Positions 13,201-25,800 of a DNA stretch of 64,000 bases are shown piece by piece. Within the stretch, counting starts at the first letter, position 1. Each line of letters opens with the position of its first letter. The translations under genes were made by a program, and so were the position numbers. The notes beneath the pieces are model-generated. The model was not told the origin of the DNA, did not search any database, and was given only the letters and a program-made list of their open reading frames with translations. The DNA comes from Pratylenchus scribneri (taxonomy: Eukaryota; Nematoda; Chromadorea; Rhabditida; Pratylenchidae): positions 434,001 through 498,000 of the forward strand of contig JAQSEB010000105.1 of NCBI GenBank assembly GCA_030063045.1, in the 5' to 3' direction.

Positions 13201-16200
13201 GATCAGGACCGGGCAATCCAAGTGGAAAGTGGCCTTCGCCAATTGCATTGCCTCCTTCAAAATCGCATTTTCCTCCTTTCATTTGTCCGTTCCATTGATG
13301 CCAACAAATATTTGCTGGTCAAAGATCGAGTCTATGTTGGGTCATTGCTTATGGTCATCCTTCAAGTACGTTTTTGGATTAATTTTATAGGAAGAGTTTT
13401 GAGATTTAATTGTGATTTGGTTCAATTTTTTTGGTCATTTATTCAACAAGTAAATAACGAATCTTGGTTGGGAAATGGGAAATGATATTCCATTATCCAA
13501 TAGAAAATCCAAAAAATGCGTTCTAAAGTTTTGACATTTTTAAGTTTCATTAAATCCAACTTATTGAATTATTAGAAGAAAATCAGCTTACATATTTTAG
13601 AATTGATTTTAATTTTTAATAAAATAAAAAAAATTAAAATTTGTTATTATTATTATTATTACCTCACAAATTGTTAGGTCAAAAACCTAAATAAGTACCT
13701 AATTTTACTGTTTTGTTTTATTCGAGATTATATTAAATTATTTAATAATTCTGATGATGGAATTTTGAATATATTTAAATTCGATACAATTTTTTCTGCA
13801 GGAAAGAATGGGCTATTGTACGGATGTGCTGAAACAATTGTTGAGGGATTTAATACGGCGGAATGTGGAAAGCAAATTTCAACCAAAAATTCTATTCCGT
13901 CGAGCTGAATCCGTTGCAGAGAGAATGGTTAATTTAATGGAATTATTTCGGCCTCATAAATCCCTTCTTTTCAGTTATCCGCATGGTTTGCCTTTTTGAT
14001 GTACAAACATTTGAGGCGGAATGCCGGCAAATTTCTTTACCAACTTTATTGGGCAACAAAAAACCAAACGGAAAAAGGGCCCCAGGATTCGATCACAATG
14101 GATGCCAGATATTCGCTTTCGGAAGAGAAATTGCTTCGAGCCTCAATTGATTTTCGGGAATTGACCGTTTTTGTGTTGGCCGACAGTGCATCAGCAATTT
14201 GTGATACCCAAGTCCGTGTGCTGGATTGTGACTCAATCGGACAAGTGAAAGAGAAATGTTTGGATGCAAAATACAGGACAACACCACAATCGGAAAGGCC
14301 GCTGGCCAACGAGCTGGATTTGGAGCTGAGGACACCAACACATCGAATGCTTTTGCAGGTAAAATAAATAAATTATTTTTATTAAGTTAATAGTTATTTA
14401 ATTGGTATTTTTCAAAATGGATTAATATCATTGAATAGCCATGAGTTTTATCTCTTTGTTTTTAATTTGTTACAAAAATCATCAAAATCCATTCTGACCT
14501 TGATGATTTTAAATGTTTGTGACAAGTTGTAGCATAGTGAGAGAGACCCTTCATTTCAATCAAGAGATACCATATTCTCTTTTGTTTGATACAGAAGGCA
14601 GAAAGGGAAATTTTGTGTCTCATTTGATTTCAATCATAGTGATAGTGATTTGAGGCGTGAGGGAGAATTTGTGTTCCCTGCTGTTCCATCATATCAGTCA
14701 AAGAGACCATATTCTCTCTTCTGCTGATTGGATAGCAGAAGAAGGGGAAATTTTTTACCTCACTTGATTTCCAACAAGCAGAGGGGATAGTTGTCACTTG
14801 TCAATCAAAAGAGACCGTACTCTCTTTTTGATATTAGAAAAAAAGGGGGGAAATTTTGTGCCTTACTTTCATTTGATTTCGAACAAGGAGGATAGTTGTG
14901 AGCTAGTTTTTGGCTCATATTCCAGCGAAGCATTAATTAATCCGGAAAAGGATTAGATAATTTGAAAGCTCTAACATCCTCGGCTATTTTAATTTTCTAA
15001 TAACCTAAAAAAATACTTTATAAAATAAGTGACTTTTCATCAAAAATTCTGGTTTATGTATGTATAACATGCAAAGACATTTTTAAGCCTTGGTTTAAAA
15101 TTTTATAAATGCTATATTAGAATTTATTTTAGACTTAAAAATTACCTATTTTATATCGTCTTATCGATTTTTTAATAATTGAATTATATTTAAGGATTTG
15201 GACACCACCTCCCGTTGTGATGGAGGATTTTGGCGTCAAAACACATTGGCCCATTACAAAGTTGAGGATAAGGCAATGTTGGCGCTGGTGCCGAGGAATA
15301 CCACCTCATCTTCCTACAATCTTTCATTGGTCAGATTTGGATTCCACCACTGAAATATTCCTCCATTTTCCGCATAGATTTCTGATAAATCGGACAAATC
15401 CTCCGGATCAGGTGGCCTTTCGGCCCATTTCCATCATCAGCACACGGCCACCACAAACAGTCCAGTACTCCAAAAGGCCCATGGCCTATTCAATGGCACA
15501 AATGGCAGTTTGGGTGGCCATTCAACGGGAGGGGCAGGCGGAATGCCAGGCAAAGACCCGGCAAGCACAATGCGCGTTTTCCATTTGGTGAGGCCAACAC
15601 ATGGTGGAATGATGCAGGGCCAAGATGGCCATCAAGAACAGAAAATGGTCACCGAAATATATTTGACCCGACTGTTGACAATGAAGGGAACATTGCAAAG
15701 GTACAAAAATATATAAATATTGCAGTCGATCTCGATTTCCATTCCACGAAACAAAAATAGTATAGAAGTATACCAATGTTTCTTTTATTAGAAGCTCCGG
15801 AACTTATAATATTCAAAGATCCTCCAAAGGGGGCTTCTATTAGAGGGATGACTAAAAAATTTCAAAGACTATCCAACGGAGACAAAAAAGTCATTTTTTA
15901 CCTTTTTGCCTTAAAATACGGTAAAGGGAGCTTCAAATAGAATAAATACGATACTTTTCTGATCATTGGCCATAGCTCATAAGCATCGTAGAGCATTAAT
16001 TTATGTCTTAATCGATTTAGCCTGATCAATTTAGTTAGAGAAATGCTAATGTTAATACTGGCCAGATTTTTATGGTTTTAAAAATGTTAAACCGGTTTAA
16101 TTTCCGAAATCTCGCTCGGCCATAATTTAGGTATAAACTGATAAAATCTAATTAAAATTGAAAGCTTATAAACAAAATCGACCTTAAGAAAATCGATTAA

Positions 16201-17083
16201 GCCATTGAAATTATACGATAATTAGAAAATGCCATAACAAGTTCGGGTTGCAACATAAACATCACTTTGAAGGATTATTTAATATTTTTCACATCCTTCA
16301 CAGATTCATCGAAGACTTTTTGGAGACAATATTCACCACTGCCTCCTCCCCTCAATGTCCATTCCCACATTGCATCAAATATATGTTCGATTTTTTGGAT
16401 GATCAAGCCAGGGAACATGGAATAATTGAGCCGGAAGTGGTTCATGCATGGAAGTCGAATGCATTGCCCCTTCGATTTTGGGTCAATTTGATCAAAAATC
16501 CGGACTTCATTTTTGACATTCAAAAGCCTACAAAAATTGAGGGCTCTTTGAATGTGGTGGCCCAAACATTGATGGATGCCTGTTCAACGCAGGAACAACA
16601 TTTAACCAAGGATTCGCCGAGCAGTAAACTCCTTTTTGCCAATGAAATGGACAAATACCGGCAATGGTGCCAACGATTTTATGCCCAAATTGGGCAAATG
16701 GAACCAATTGGGGATAGGGAAATGGCAATGCTTTTGGCCGAGGAAAGTCAGGAACATGGCCAAGAATTTATGGTCTATTCCGCATTGAATGAGCTATATG
16801 CATATGTTAGCCAAAATAAGGTTAAATAATTAATTTTGTTTTATTTAAATTAATATGCAATCATTTGAAGGAACTACTTTTCGAGGAATTGGGCCAAAAT
16901 GAATTTGCGCTGCAACAACAATTGCCAATGGCATTGCAAAAATTGTTGGACACAATGGAGGCACCACCGGAAGCACAAATGCTCCTAAATGGGTCCATTT
17001 TAATGTCCGATGCTTATGCCGAAAGCAAAGCTCGATTGGTCCAGCCGGGCACGCATTTAACCGGGAACAGCCGGTTTTATTGA
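4215..17083 (+). CDS. plx: Plexin (semaphorin receptor), 25 exons
   Basis: Single-pass receptor for semaphorins whose cytoplasmic GAP domain switches off Rap/Ras GTPases in axon and epidermal guidance. Exons (approximate): 4215-4370, 4430-4559, 5774-6069, 6114-6301, 6346-6448, 6491-6810, 6854-7211, 7788-8145, 9415-9706, 9753-9970, 10017-10291, 10341-10597, 10645-10776, 11225-11418, 11468-11642, 11938-12047, 12091-12378, 12427-12663, 13059-13365, 13802-13927, 13975-14358, 15195-15329, 15378-15700, 16304-16820, 16871-17083; about 2030 residues, close to known nematode plexins. Order: signal peptide; Sema domain with TGRIYVGAVNHLY and CTSLYQGRC; PSI domain (CHSC...YCGWC); further PSI and IPT repeats; transmembrane segment near residue 1300; split RasGAP with a Rho-binding insert (ARYSLSEEKL, VTEIYLTRLL, KYMFDFLDDQA, LPLRFWVNLIKNP). 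ATG 4215 was chosen because it starts directly on a signal peptide; an in-frame ATG at 3912 would add 101 charged residues. One apparent frame break lies near 8075. Confidence 0.95.
7475..7665. repeat. Dispersed repeat, copy 1, in a plexin intron
   Basis: Starts at TATAGCTCTGAATTG and ends near a TAGAGCTTAACC motif. A diverged copy in the same orientation lies at about 54531-54720 in an intron of the degenerin gene, sharing TATAGCTCTGA, CAAAATGC.CTA.A and GAGCTTAAC landmarks in the same order and spacing. Confidence 0.55.
8304..9107. mobile_element. Foldback/MITE-like element with long inverted arms
   Basis: The two ends are inverted copies of each other over roughly 290 bp per arm (for example TTCTAGTTTATGGTAGTGGC at the left and its reverse complement at the right). 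The outermost bases GGTATAATTCTAG and GGAAAAATTCTAG match at 11 of 13 positions. The element is flanked by a perfect 8-bp direct repeat TATTCGAT at 8296-8303 and 9108-9115, as expected of a target-site duplication. The centre (8650-8790) is GC-richer. It sits in the intron between plexin exons 8 and 9. No transposase frame is seen, so it would be non-autonomous. Confidence 0.85.
12727..12993. repeat. Inverted-repeat element in a plexin intron
   Basis: About 60 bp at the left end (TTTTTGACTTCTAATAAATC through CTTTATACCAATTTGTA) is the reverse complement of about 60 bp at the right end. A related copy with the same end and flank motifs is in an intron of the adhesion GPCR at about 40637-41095. 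Confidence 0.75.
14520..14910. repeat. Degenerate tandem repeat, roughly 110-bp unit, in a plexin intron
   Basis: About three to four diverged copies each contain AGAGACC..ATTCTCT, then GGGGAAATTTT and a CTTTGATTTC-like block followed by GATAGTTGT. It is confined to the intron between 14359 and 15194. Confidence 0.5.
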
Positions 17084-17731
17084 AAACAAGAAAACACTGA
17101 TGAAAAATGAGCTTTCTCCTCAAATTCATTAAAAAAGCCATTCCTTCCCCCAATCCTTTCAATCAATTAATTCTTCATTCGGTCATTGCCTAATGCGGGT
17201 TCCATTACAAAAATTTTTATATTTCATTTTTTTTGTCAATTTTCTGGCTCATTCCTTTATTATTTTGTGTACCATTCTCTCCGATCCAATTTTTTTTTAA
17301 ATTTTTCCGTCCAAATTATTATTTTCTCTTATTTTTAAATTTTAACGCAAATTTGTTGTTCTTTGCTCCAAAATATTTTTCATTTGTAAAAATTTTTAAA
17401 TTCCCTCATCAATCAATTTGGCTTTTCTCATTTTTATTTACGCAGAAAAGTTTCTTCGATTTTACACGCAAATTTTTAAAGAGATAAACAAATATAAAAT
17501 TATTTGAATTCAATGTAAATTCGCAAAATAAAATGATTATGTGTATTTTTTTACCAAAGGACTGAGTTTTGAAGAACTTTTTTGGAATTATTTAATAAGT
17601 AAAAAATTATGGATGTAAAAAAACATACATTTTTATGCGATAAACAAAACAGGAATTTATTCATTAATGATGAATTAATGCACATTTTATTAGAGGAAAT
17701 TGGGACATTTTCCATTATATTTTGATTCCAA
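17084..17731. other. Intergenic region between convergent plexin and DOMON genes
   Basis: AT-rich sequence holding the plexin 3' UTR and the 3' end of the opposite-strand gene. A canonical AATAAA occurs at about 17527 on the + strand, a possible but distant polyadenylation signal for plexin. No gene is seen. Confidence 0.6.
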
Positions 17732-20700
17732 TCAACCATAAAGCCTCAGAATAATTAGCCAAAAGGAGGAAATGAATAATAGCCTTAATATTGGAAATGA
17801 TGATGCCAATGTCTTTGATGATGATGTCAGGAATTCTTCCCATTCTTCGGCCCCAGAATTTCGAATTCCCACATGATTTGACGATGAATTCATTGATTCT
17901 TCTACTTCATCATTTACATCATTTTCTTCATCTAATTCTTCTCTTCCATCAATATTGTTTTTGTTGATTTTTTCATGTTGTTTTTGCTCGTCCAATTTCA
18001 CCTCATTTTCCTCTTTATTTTCCTCCTCATTTTCTTCGTGTTTTGTCGCACTTTTTGTCATGCTCATTTTTTCATGAAGGCCACTTTCCATTGTGGTTGT
18101 CGTCAATTTCCTCTCCTTTTCCCCATCATTATTTTCCTTTGTCCGCATCCAAATTGAGCCAATTCCCTTAGATTCCTTTGAGAATTTGCTTTTGGCAGCA
18201 TTTACCGTCGTTGTTATTGTTTGGATGGGACTAATGCTGGTTAATTCGGTTATTTTGATTGTTTTTGTTGTCATTGTTTTCTCTTCTTTTGTTGTTGTTT
18301 CGGCTGAAGTCGATTCCAAATGGATTAAAGGCCCACGAATTCGATTCATTTGAGAGGGTGGCACAAATTCCAATTGAAGATGGCCACGGTTTTGGCCTTT
18401 TGAAAACAATTGAAATGTTTCAAATATACCAAAACTTTTTACCTTCATTCCCATGGTATTCCCATTGACCATCTCCCTTTTCATTTCCTTTGGCATAAAT
18501 CACAAAAATTGGACCGGGGCCAAGTGGATGATCGGTTGGCTCAATTTCTGTGCCATAAAATATGTTCAATTTTAATATTTTTTTTTTTTTTTTTTTTTAC
18601 CGGGCACAAGTCGTCGAAACATTAAAATAGTTCGATTTGTATTACTTTTGAAGCCATATGCGGCACTCAGCGATTCTTCTCCATCCAACCATCCATCCTT
18701 CAATGGACTGCTTTTGTCCCTGGAATACATGTCGGCAATATGCAAAAAAGTGCCATCAATCACTGAGCCCATCACCAAATCCACACAATCCATTGGATGA
18801 AGTGGCGATTCCAACCATTCTTTGGCTGAAAATGAATTCATTTTTTGTATTGATATTATTTCTGGCTACTTTTGGGTCCGGGTACCGATTTTGTAAAAAT
18901 TAAGGGACTTATGGATACGTGAGATGGTAACCTATCCCTGGATGACCCTAACCATAAACCGGATGACCCATTTGGGTCACCTTTACTCTTCCCTAGTTTA
19001 TCAAAAAAATCTGAATACGGATAAGCTAAAAATATATTATTTTTTGGACCAACCAAATCCACTAGTTTTGGCCAATTCAATGTCATTGGTTGAATCAATT
19101 TGAGGGAATAGACGGCAAGAGGGCGGAATTTGCAATGGTCGCCAACCCAATGCGACCCAAGAATTTGTGGCAAAATCCAAAATTAGTTCCAAATGATTTC
19201 CCATCAAACGCCAATATAATCGATCATTTTCATTTAAATCCGTTCGTTGATAACATTCCGGGTTGAAAAGGCCATAATTGAATTGGCCATCCGCATTTGA
19301 TGGATTTGGCCCATTGTGATGGAAACATTTTTGGTCGGCTGGATCTGGGTCGGATCCTATTGTGGAATTTAGACAATTAATTATTATTTTTAACTTGCTT
19401 CGTTCACAATTTGTGCCAAAGAAGCCAAATTGGCAGAAACAACTTTTTTGGCCTGGAATTATTCCATCTTGAACACATTTTCCCCCATGACCGCATTCTG
19501 AATCATTTTCGCAATCATCTTTAAATTTAGGTGATAATTTGATTGACCCAAAAGATGGAAAGGAGCACCTCGATTTTGGCACAATTCCCCGGAGAATCCA
19601 TGTTCACATTGACAATGTCCATTCGCCCATTTCCCATTTTCAGTACATTTTTCGGTCAAAGACTATAAAATAAAATAATAAATCATTTTAGAATGAATTG
19701 TTTTTGGCACCGACCAATTCTTCATTTTTGATGTCAATTTCGGCACAACTTCGTTCCAAATTGCCTTCCCCTCCCTGTTTTTCCAGGAGTAATGTGCAAT
19801 TCCTGCATTCCAATGGGAAATAGAATTCAGCCACAGTAAATTGTGAGCCGCTAATATTGAATTATGAAAAGAATAGTGAAGACCAATTTTAAGTACCTTT
19901 TATTTGATGAAATCAATGGATCTGCATCTGTTGAGGGAAGAGAAAATTCAAAACTAATTAAAATAGATGAAATGATCCCGATGCCATTTATTTTGTGTAT
20001 CTGTTGCTTAAATAAACAATAACCAACCGGGGAATTTGATAAACAAACCCAAAGTATATTATTCAAATTTGACTTTTTTAGTCGCATTTAATAAAATCTG
20101 GCATTAAAAATTAAATATTTTGAATATACTAAACTTGAATATTTAGAAGGAAGTCACTTTTTACTGATTTAAGTTTCTAAAATTAAAAATCTGTTACTGG
20201 AGAATTTTCAGGGTTTTAAAAAGGCTTAATTTCCTCCCTAATAATTTGATGGTTTCATTTTAGAATTGAGGCCAAAAGAATGACCTGCAGGGTACTGAAG
20301 AAATATTCTTTTTTGATCAAAATATAAAATTAAGCTTCCCAAAATATAGTCCAACCATTTTTGCCGCGCACTCCATTTGGCACAAAATCGCCTCTGTCAT
20401 TCAATATGCTTAATCTGATTGTGTCATTCTAAAAAAAGTGAATTTTCCCTGAATTATTCCCTCAAATAATTGACTTCATTTTCCGTTGCCATTCTCCAAC
20501 TTAATTTATAGGATTTTCCTGACTGAAAATGAGTCAATGGGCTTCTGGATGATTTTGGCACACCGCAAGGCCCCAAAGTGCGAGGACTGTCGAGAAAATC
20601 AAAAGGTGGATATCGAGCCTCGGGAAATGTTAGAATAATGTGGCCAAAAATGGTGGAGGGAACAAGAAATAGATTAATTAAGGGTAGAAGGAATTGAAAG

Positions 20701-20735
20701 TGATTTAGGGGAAATTTTGGATAAAAATGAGGCAT
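17732..20735 (-). CDS. Secreted EGF/DOMON-domain protein with GPI-like C-terminus
   Basis: Nine exons (approximate): 20735-20475, 20428-20356, 19927-19897, 19850-19715, 19662-19569, 19518-19054, 18825-18601, 18547-18443, 18396-17732; 684 residues, all junctions in phase. Residues 1-28 form a signal peptide, followed by a Cys-poor N-terminal region with the motif FLDSPRTLGPCG, a Cys pair (CRNC), two EGF-like modules (CQCEHGFSGELC; CFCQFGFFGTNC) and a DOMON domain (GNHLELILDFATNSWVALGW ... MDCVDLVMGSV ... EPTDHPLGPGPI). DOMON domains bind heme or sugars, mostly outside the cell. The last 220 residues are Thr/Glu/Lys-rich low complexity ending in a hydrophobic stretch, which suggests a GPI anchor or tail membrane segment. 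ATG 20735 starts the signal peptide. A 42-bp GC-AG intron within the sixth exon (19357-19398) is an alternative that also keeps frame. The exact ligand is unknown. Confidence 0.85.
18578..18598. repeat. Run of 21 T (poly-A on the sense strand) at a splice donor
   Basis: On the - strand the run starts right after the GT of exon 7 of the DOMON gene, so the intron opens with GTAAAAAA. Homopolymer length may be unreliable. Confidence 0.8.
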
Positions 20736-22802
20736 TTTTTTGCTGGAAAATTGAGGGAAATTTAATGGCAATAAAAATGTAATTTTATTATTTACGCCTT
20801 TTGTATAATTTATAAATCAATTTAAATTATGCCAATGGCATTTTGGTAGGAAAAAATTGGAAATATTCGCTCGGGAATTCATTCCTCAATTGTGAATGAT
20901 GACAATTTGATAAGCCCAACAAAATATAATAGCAATAAATCTTCACCAGCCAATGTTCCAGTGATTGCGGCTAATGAATGAATGAATGAATGGATATATT
21001 TGGGGGAGATGGACGGATTCCAATCGCATTTTTTGGGAGATGGAACAGGGAAATGGATGGATGGATGGGATGAATGAATGCGCAATTGACGAGTGCAAAT
21101 TTGTTTATGGAAGGAAGGAAGGGATGATGGTTTGCCTTTACCCTATTTGGACAAAAAAATTGTTGTCGATTTGAACGGGTTTAAAAGGGCGGAATAGGAA
21201 TGGAGAAATAGCATAAAATTTAGTTAATCCTCTTTAATAAGCCAAATAATAGATTTATTTATTCAATTAAATACAATCAGAATTCTGAATAGGCATGATT
21301 CTGAAGGAACGAAAATTCAATCTTGCTGACAATTCCCTTTGGCGAATTATGCGGCCTTTAATGATAAAAATATAAATGAATAGTAAATTTAGGGTAGAGA
21401 ATTATGGTTTTTTCTAACTTCTAAAGACTCGAATGAAGAGTTTTGATTTAGGCATTAGGCTAATAAGTTTTAGATCTCGGATATGAGTAATGGACTACAA
21501 ATTTCGTTTTAGCATGGACTGCAAAATTCGAGGTCGCGAATTACGGTTTACCGGCACTTCCTTTGATTTTTATTATAATTTTTGTTAAAATTTAGGGGTA
21601 GGGAAAGGCGATTTTGGAGTGGGAATTGGGGGAATAGGAATAACCAAAAATGGGTAAATCTAGAAAAAGTTTTCTGATGAGTTGGAGGATGAAGCCAGGC
21701 GAATGGTAAAGAAATTTATGGAGTGAACCAACGAGTTGTGGGGACGAATATTGGGAATAATGGAGGTGAGTGAGTGAACGGCCCATTTGGTCGGTGGAAA
21801 TTTTTGGACGGAAAGAATGGAAATTGAGGAGAGAAAAATCACAAAAATGGACGCATTTCTGGGAGTGAAAAAGTGGATGGGCTAATGCGAAAAGCCTGAC
21901 AGCGGATATGGGAAAATGATGGGCGAACATAAAAACCTCACACCACGATCAGAGCCGAACACTCATCGGCCCATTTTTCTTACTCATTCATCGTCCAACG
22001 TGCAATTATGGATGAATGGTTTCGCTGGAAGGAATCAGTCAAATTAAGTTTTAATCTTTGGAGAATGTTTGGAAATAGGCTGCAAAAAATATGTAAGTAT
22101 TTGGCAACATAGAAGCCAATTCACTTATTAAGTATTTCAGCAGTGTTTCTTTCATGAATTTCCCAGACAAACTTGCTTAAAAGGGTATACTACTCATTTT
22201 TCTCCCCAGTATTTACAATATTCACAAAAATGTTAGCATTTTTGGTGGGGAAGTAAATTGGATGAAAATGAAGAGAAGGGTGAGGAATGAGGATGATTGA
22301 GAAAAATGCCCAGGCAAAATGCTTTTCCTTTCCATTTCTGAACCAATCAAAGATGCGCAAAAATAGAGGAAAAGGAGGAGCTCCTTATTATTATATTAAT
22401 GAACAATTTGGAAGAATGTGCGGCTGCGGGGGAAATTGAATGATGATGGGGAAACGGATGAATGGGAGAAGAACAAATTAGAATGGATTTGGAGAATATG
22501 GAGTGGGAGAGGGGTGATGAAGCCTCCTTTCCTTGCGTGCAAGCTCCTTTTTTGGAAGAAGGTAGTCCATCGTTTTCAATTATTGTATTGCCTAAAGGGG
22601 AATATGGAATGGATCCAAATCCAAACTCCAATGCACCTCTGACAATGTTGAACTGAAATCGGCTGGAATAATATTGTTGTATTGAATAAAAAGTGAAATA
22701 TTTATGCAAATGAGTAAAAAAATGAAAATAATATTTTTAAACCGGGATTTCTATGTATATTTTGGATTATTTTTCATAATTGGCCAATTCTCCATAGTTA
22801 AA
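20736..22802. other. Intergenic region, purine-rich on the + strand
   Basis: Upstream of the DOMON gene (- strand). It contains GAAT microsatellite runs near 20978-20996 and 21060-21080 and long stretches rich in A and G on the + strand (pyrimidine-rich in the sense direction of the downstream gene). Open frames on the - strand here look like composition artefacts. No gene is supported. Confidence 0.55.
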
Positions 22803-25800
22803 TTATATCCAATTAATTCCAATTAATAAAGCAATTGTCCAAAATGTTGCCAAATTCATTCTGCTGCCAATTTGACCACTTTTTTGTTGTGCCGCCCCAT
22901 TTTCATCACTGATCATTTGTGCCGGTGCCTGTGTTTTTTCTGCCACATCTTCATTGGCCAATGGCAAAATTCTTTCTTGTTCTTCCGTTCCCTTCTCATC
23001 TTCCTCTTCTTCCTCATTCTTTTCTACATCCTCTTCACCATCGTATTCTTCATTCCAAGCTTCAATCGCTTCTCCATCATCACCAGATTCCACTTCAATT
23101 TGTTCCGTACTTGTTGATTTTATTGATGGAATTGTTGTTGTTGATCGATGCCAAAAATATTTTTGCGTGGATTTATTTTCATCCATTTTTGATGTTTGCC
23201 GATTTTGTCTTGCCGTTGTTAGTGGCAATTTTGTGTATTTATGCCAAATTGGTGACTTTGTTGTGGTCGTCGAATGTTCCATCAAACCATTGGCTTTTCC
23301 AACTTTGTTTCCTTTAAATTTAATTCAATTATTTATTTATCAAATATTAACAAAAACCAATTAATGGAAGTGGGGTCAATTCAGTCAATGTTAATTCACT
23401 GATTACACCAAATTTCGCTGCAAATAGCATTCGAAGAACACATCGAGTTTCGACTGAATGCCCTTTCCCAGTTAAGTCCAATTTTGACAGGAATAATTCA
23501 GTATTTTGGCTCTTTTCCATAGTAAATATGGCAATATGACGATCCACAGAGAATCCAGTCATAATTGATTCATCAATCGATGATTCAGTGTTGATTGGAA
23601 ACAAATGGAAATGATGCAATTTTGTTTGATTTGGTCTAAAATAAAACATTAAAAAGCATTAAACCCATTTCTTATCTGAATATTAAATCAAATGGACAAG
23701 TCCATTCAATTTCGGCATTTTTCTTTCCCAAATTTTTTGGCACCGCAAAAATGCGCTTCCTTTGTGGATCAGTGGAAAGTATCAAATCTCCTGGACCAAT
23801 TCCATTTTGCATTGATTGAGTTCGAAATTGTTTGATTGGATGAAGATGGCCACGGACAGAAATTTGTAATTGGTCAACGGTCCAATTTTGGGAATTTGAT
23901 GTTGGAATGGAAATTTGATAAAGTAAATCAGAATAAAGGGAGTCGGGGAAAATGAGTTGAGGGTCAACAATCAATGGACGAGAATTGCTACTATTTGGTG
24001 GGCCATTTGGCCGAGAACATTTGGCAAATCGAATGAGGGCCGAACGAAGGGAATAGCTGGCGAAAATATTTAAATTCATTTAATTTAAATAAAAATTACA
24101 TAAATAATTCTGGGCCTTGGATTGCCAGTGGATTTGGCATTTCAACGGGTAAAATGCAAATTTCATGTGCATTTCTTTTTTGGAGAAGTTGGAGAGAAGG
24201 TTGCGCCGATTCTAAGGACCAAATTAGTTGGACCCGAGATGGATGGCATTCCTTGGAATGGGCTAAAATGCGAAGGGAAGAGAGCTGAAAATTATTGAAT
24301 TTATAGGATGAAATTGTGAATATGTCGGCGGCAAAACTGAAATTTCCTAGGCAAAACTGAATAAATTTCAGTTTTACCTGAAAGTTAGGCAAAACTGAAA
24401 ATATCTACACCCAAATTAAACCAATCTCTACATTTTGGTCTAGATTAAATTTTTAATTGGAAATTCGAAGAAAATGGTTACTAATTTTATTTTTTAATTG
24501 GAAATCGAAGAAAATACTTATTAATTATTAATGAAAAATATTTGTTTGCAGAAAAAAGTGAAAAATAATAAGGGGATTAAGGTGGATATAGGGGGATTAA
24601 GCCCCGAAATAATTGAGAAATCGCCCAGAAGGCCAATGGAATGTAAGAGAAATTAGCCGAAGATGCTGAGAATGCGTAGGATATAGCCGGATATAGGGGA
24701 ATTAAGCCGAAAAAAGCCTAATTAGGGGCTAGGGATTAGGATTAGGGGTTCGGAGCATAGGATTCTAGCGAAGCCGGAAGCATAACAGCCTAGACCAGGA
24801 CTCACGCCCATCTATTTCGGGTCTTATTCCTATTTAATCCTCCTATATCCACCTTAATCCCCCTATATCCAGCTATAACTTGCGCAGTCTCAGGGCCTTC
24901 TGCCAATTTCCACGACTTTCCACTGACCCGCCGGACCATTTCCCATCAATTTGGGGTCTTAATCCGGCTTAATCTTTCCATATCAACCTTAATCCCCCTA
25001 TATCCGGCCTCCGCATTCTCAACACCTTCGGTTAACTTCTCCTACATTCCACTGACCTTCCGGGCCATTTCCTATTTATTTCGGTGCTTAATTCTCCTTA
25101 ATCCCCCTATATCCATCTTAATCCCTAATTATTTTGAAATTGTAGTGATTTGGTAGAAATTGGGTGTAGATATTTTCAGTTTTGCCTAACTTTCAGGTAA
25201 AACTAAAATTTATTCAGTTTTGCCTAGGAAATTTCAGTTTTGCCTGATTTCCCGGCAAAAGTGAAAAATTTCAGTTTTGCCTAGGCAATTTCAGTTTTGC
25301 CTGAATTTCAGTTTTGCCGCCGACAAATATTTGGTGTTGACTTTATTTAATTGATCCGGTCGAGCGATCACAAATTGGCAATCCTGTCAAAATAATAATT
25401 AAAAATTGTATATTTGTTACAGAAAACATTGGAAATTGGTTGAATTTACAAGATACTAGGGTGGTAGATAATGGAAATCACAGTTTATAAACTTCATATA
25501 GATTCGAGAATAAACTCAAATGACTCATCATGGCCAATTTAGTAGAATAAAATTCAATTTTAAAACAATATAAACTTGTTTGAAAAAACGCCATTGTCGA
25601 AATCCAAACCGGTTTTAATTTATTAACTTTTAAAAGCTTTAATTCTGGTCTGAAACTAAAATTTCATAGACCAAATCGACCATGCCGTATCGAATGAGCC
25701 TATTTTCAAATTTCTAGGTTGTTTGGAAGCTGAGATTTTCAAAAATTTACCACTACATATCCGATAATTCCAGAATTTACCAATTTTCAATATTAATCAT

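Noticed and set aside
17975..18468. + strand hydrophobic frames opposite the DOMON gene's last exon
   Set aside because: They are antisense of the Glu/Lys/Thr-rich linker, which reads as Leu/Phe/Ser-rich on the other strand.
21592..22709. - strand frames of 112-120 codons
   Set aside because: Pyrimidine-rich in sense, with His/Ser/Phe/Pro runs; no domain and no neighbouring in-phase exon.
22872..23364. + strand frames of 81-136 codons
   Set aside because: Antisense shadows of the Glu/Asp-rich linker of the 22.8-26.0 kb gene.
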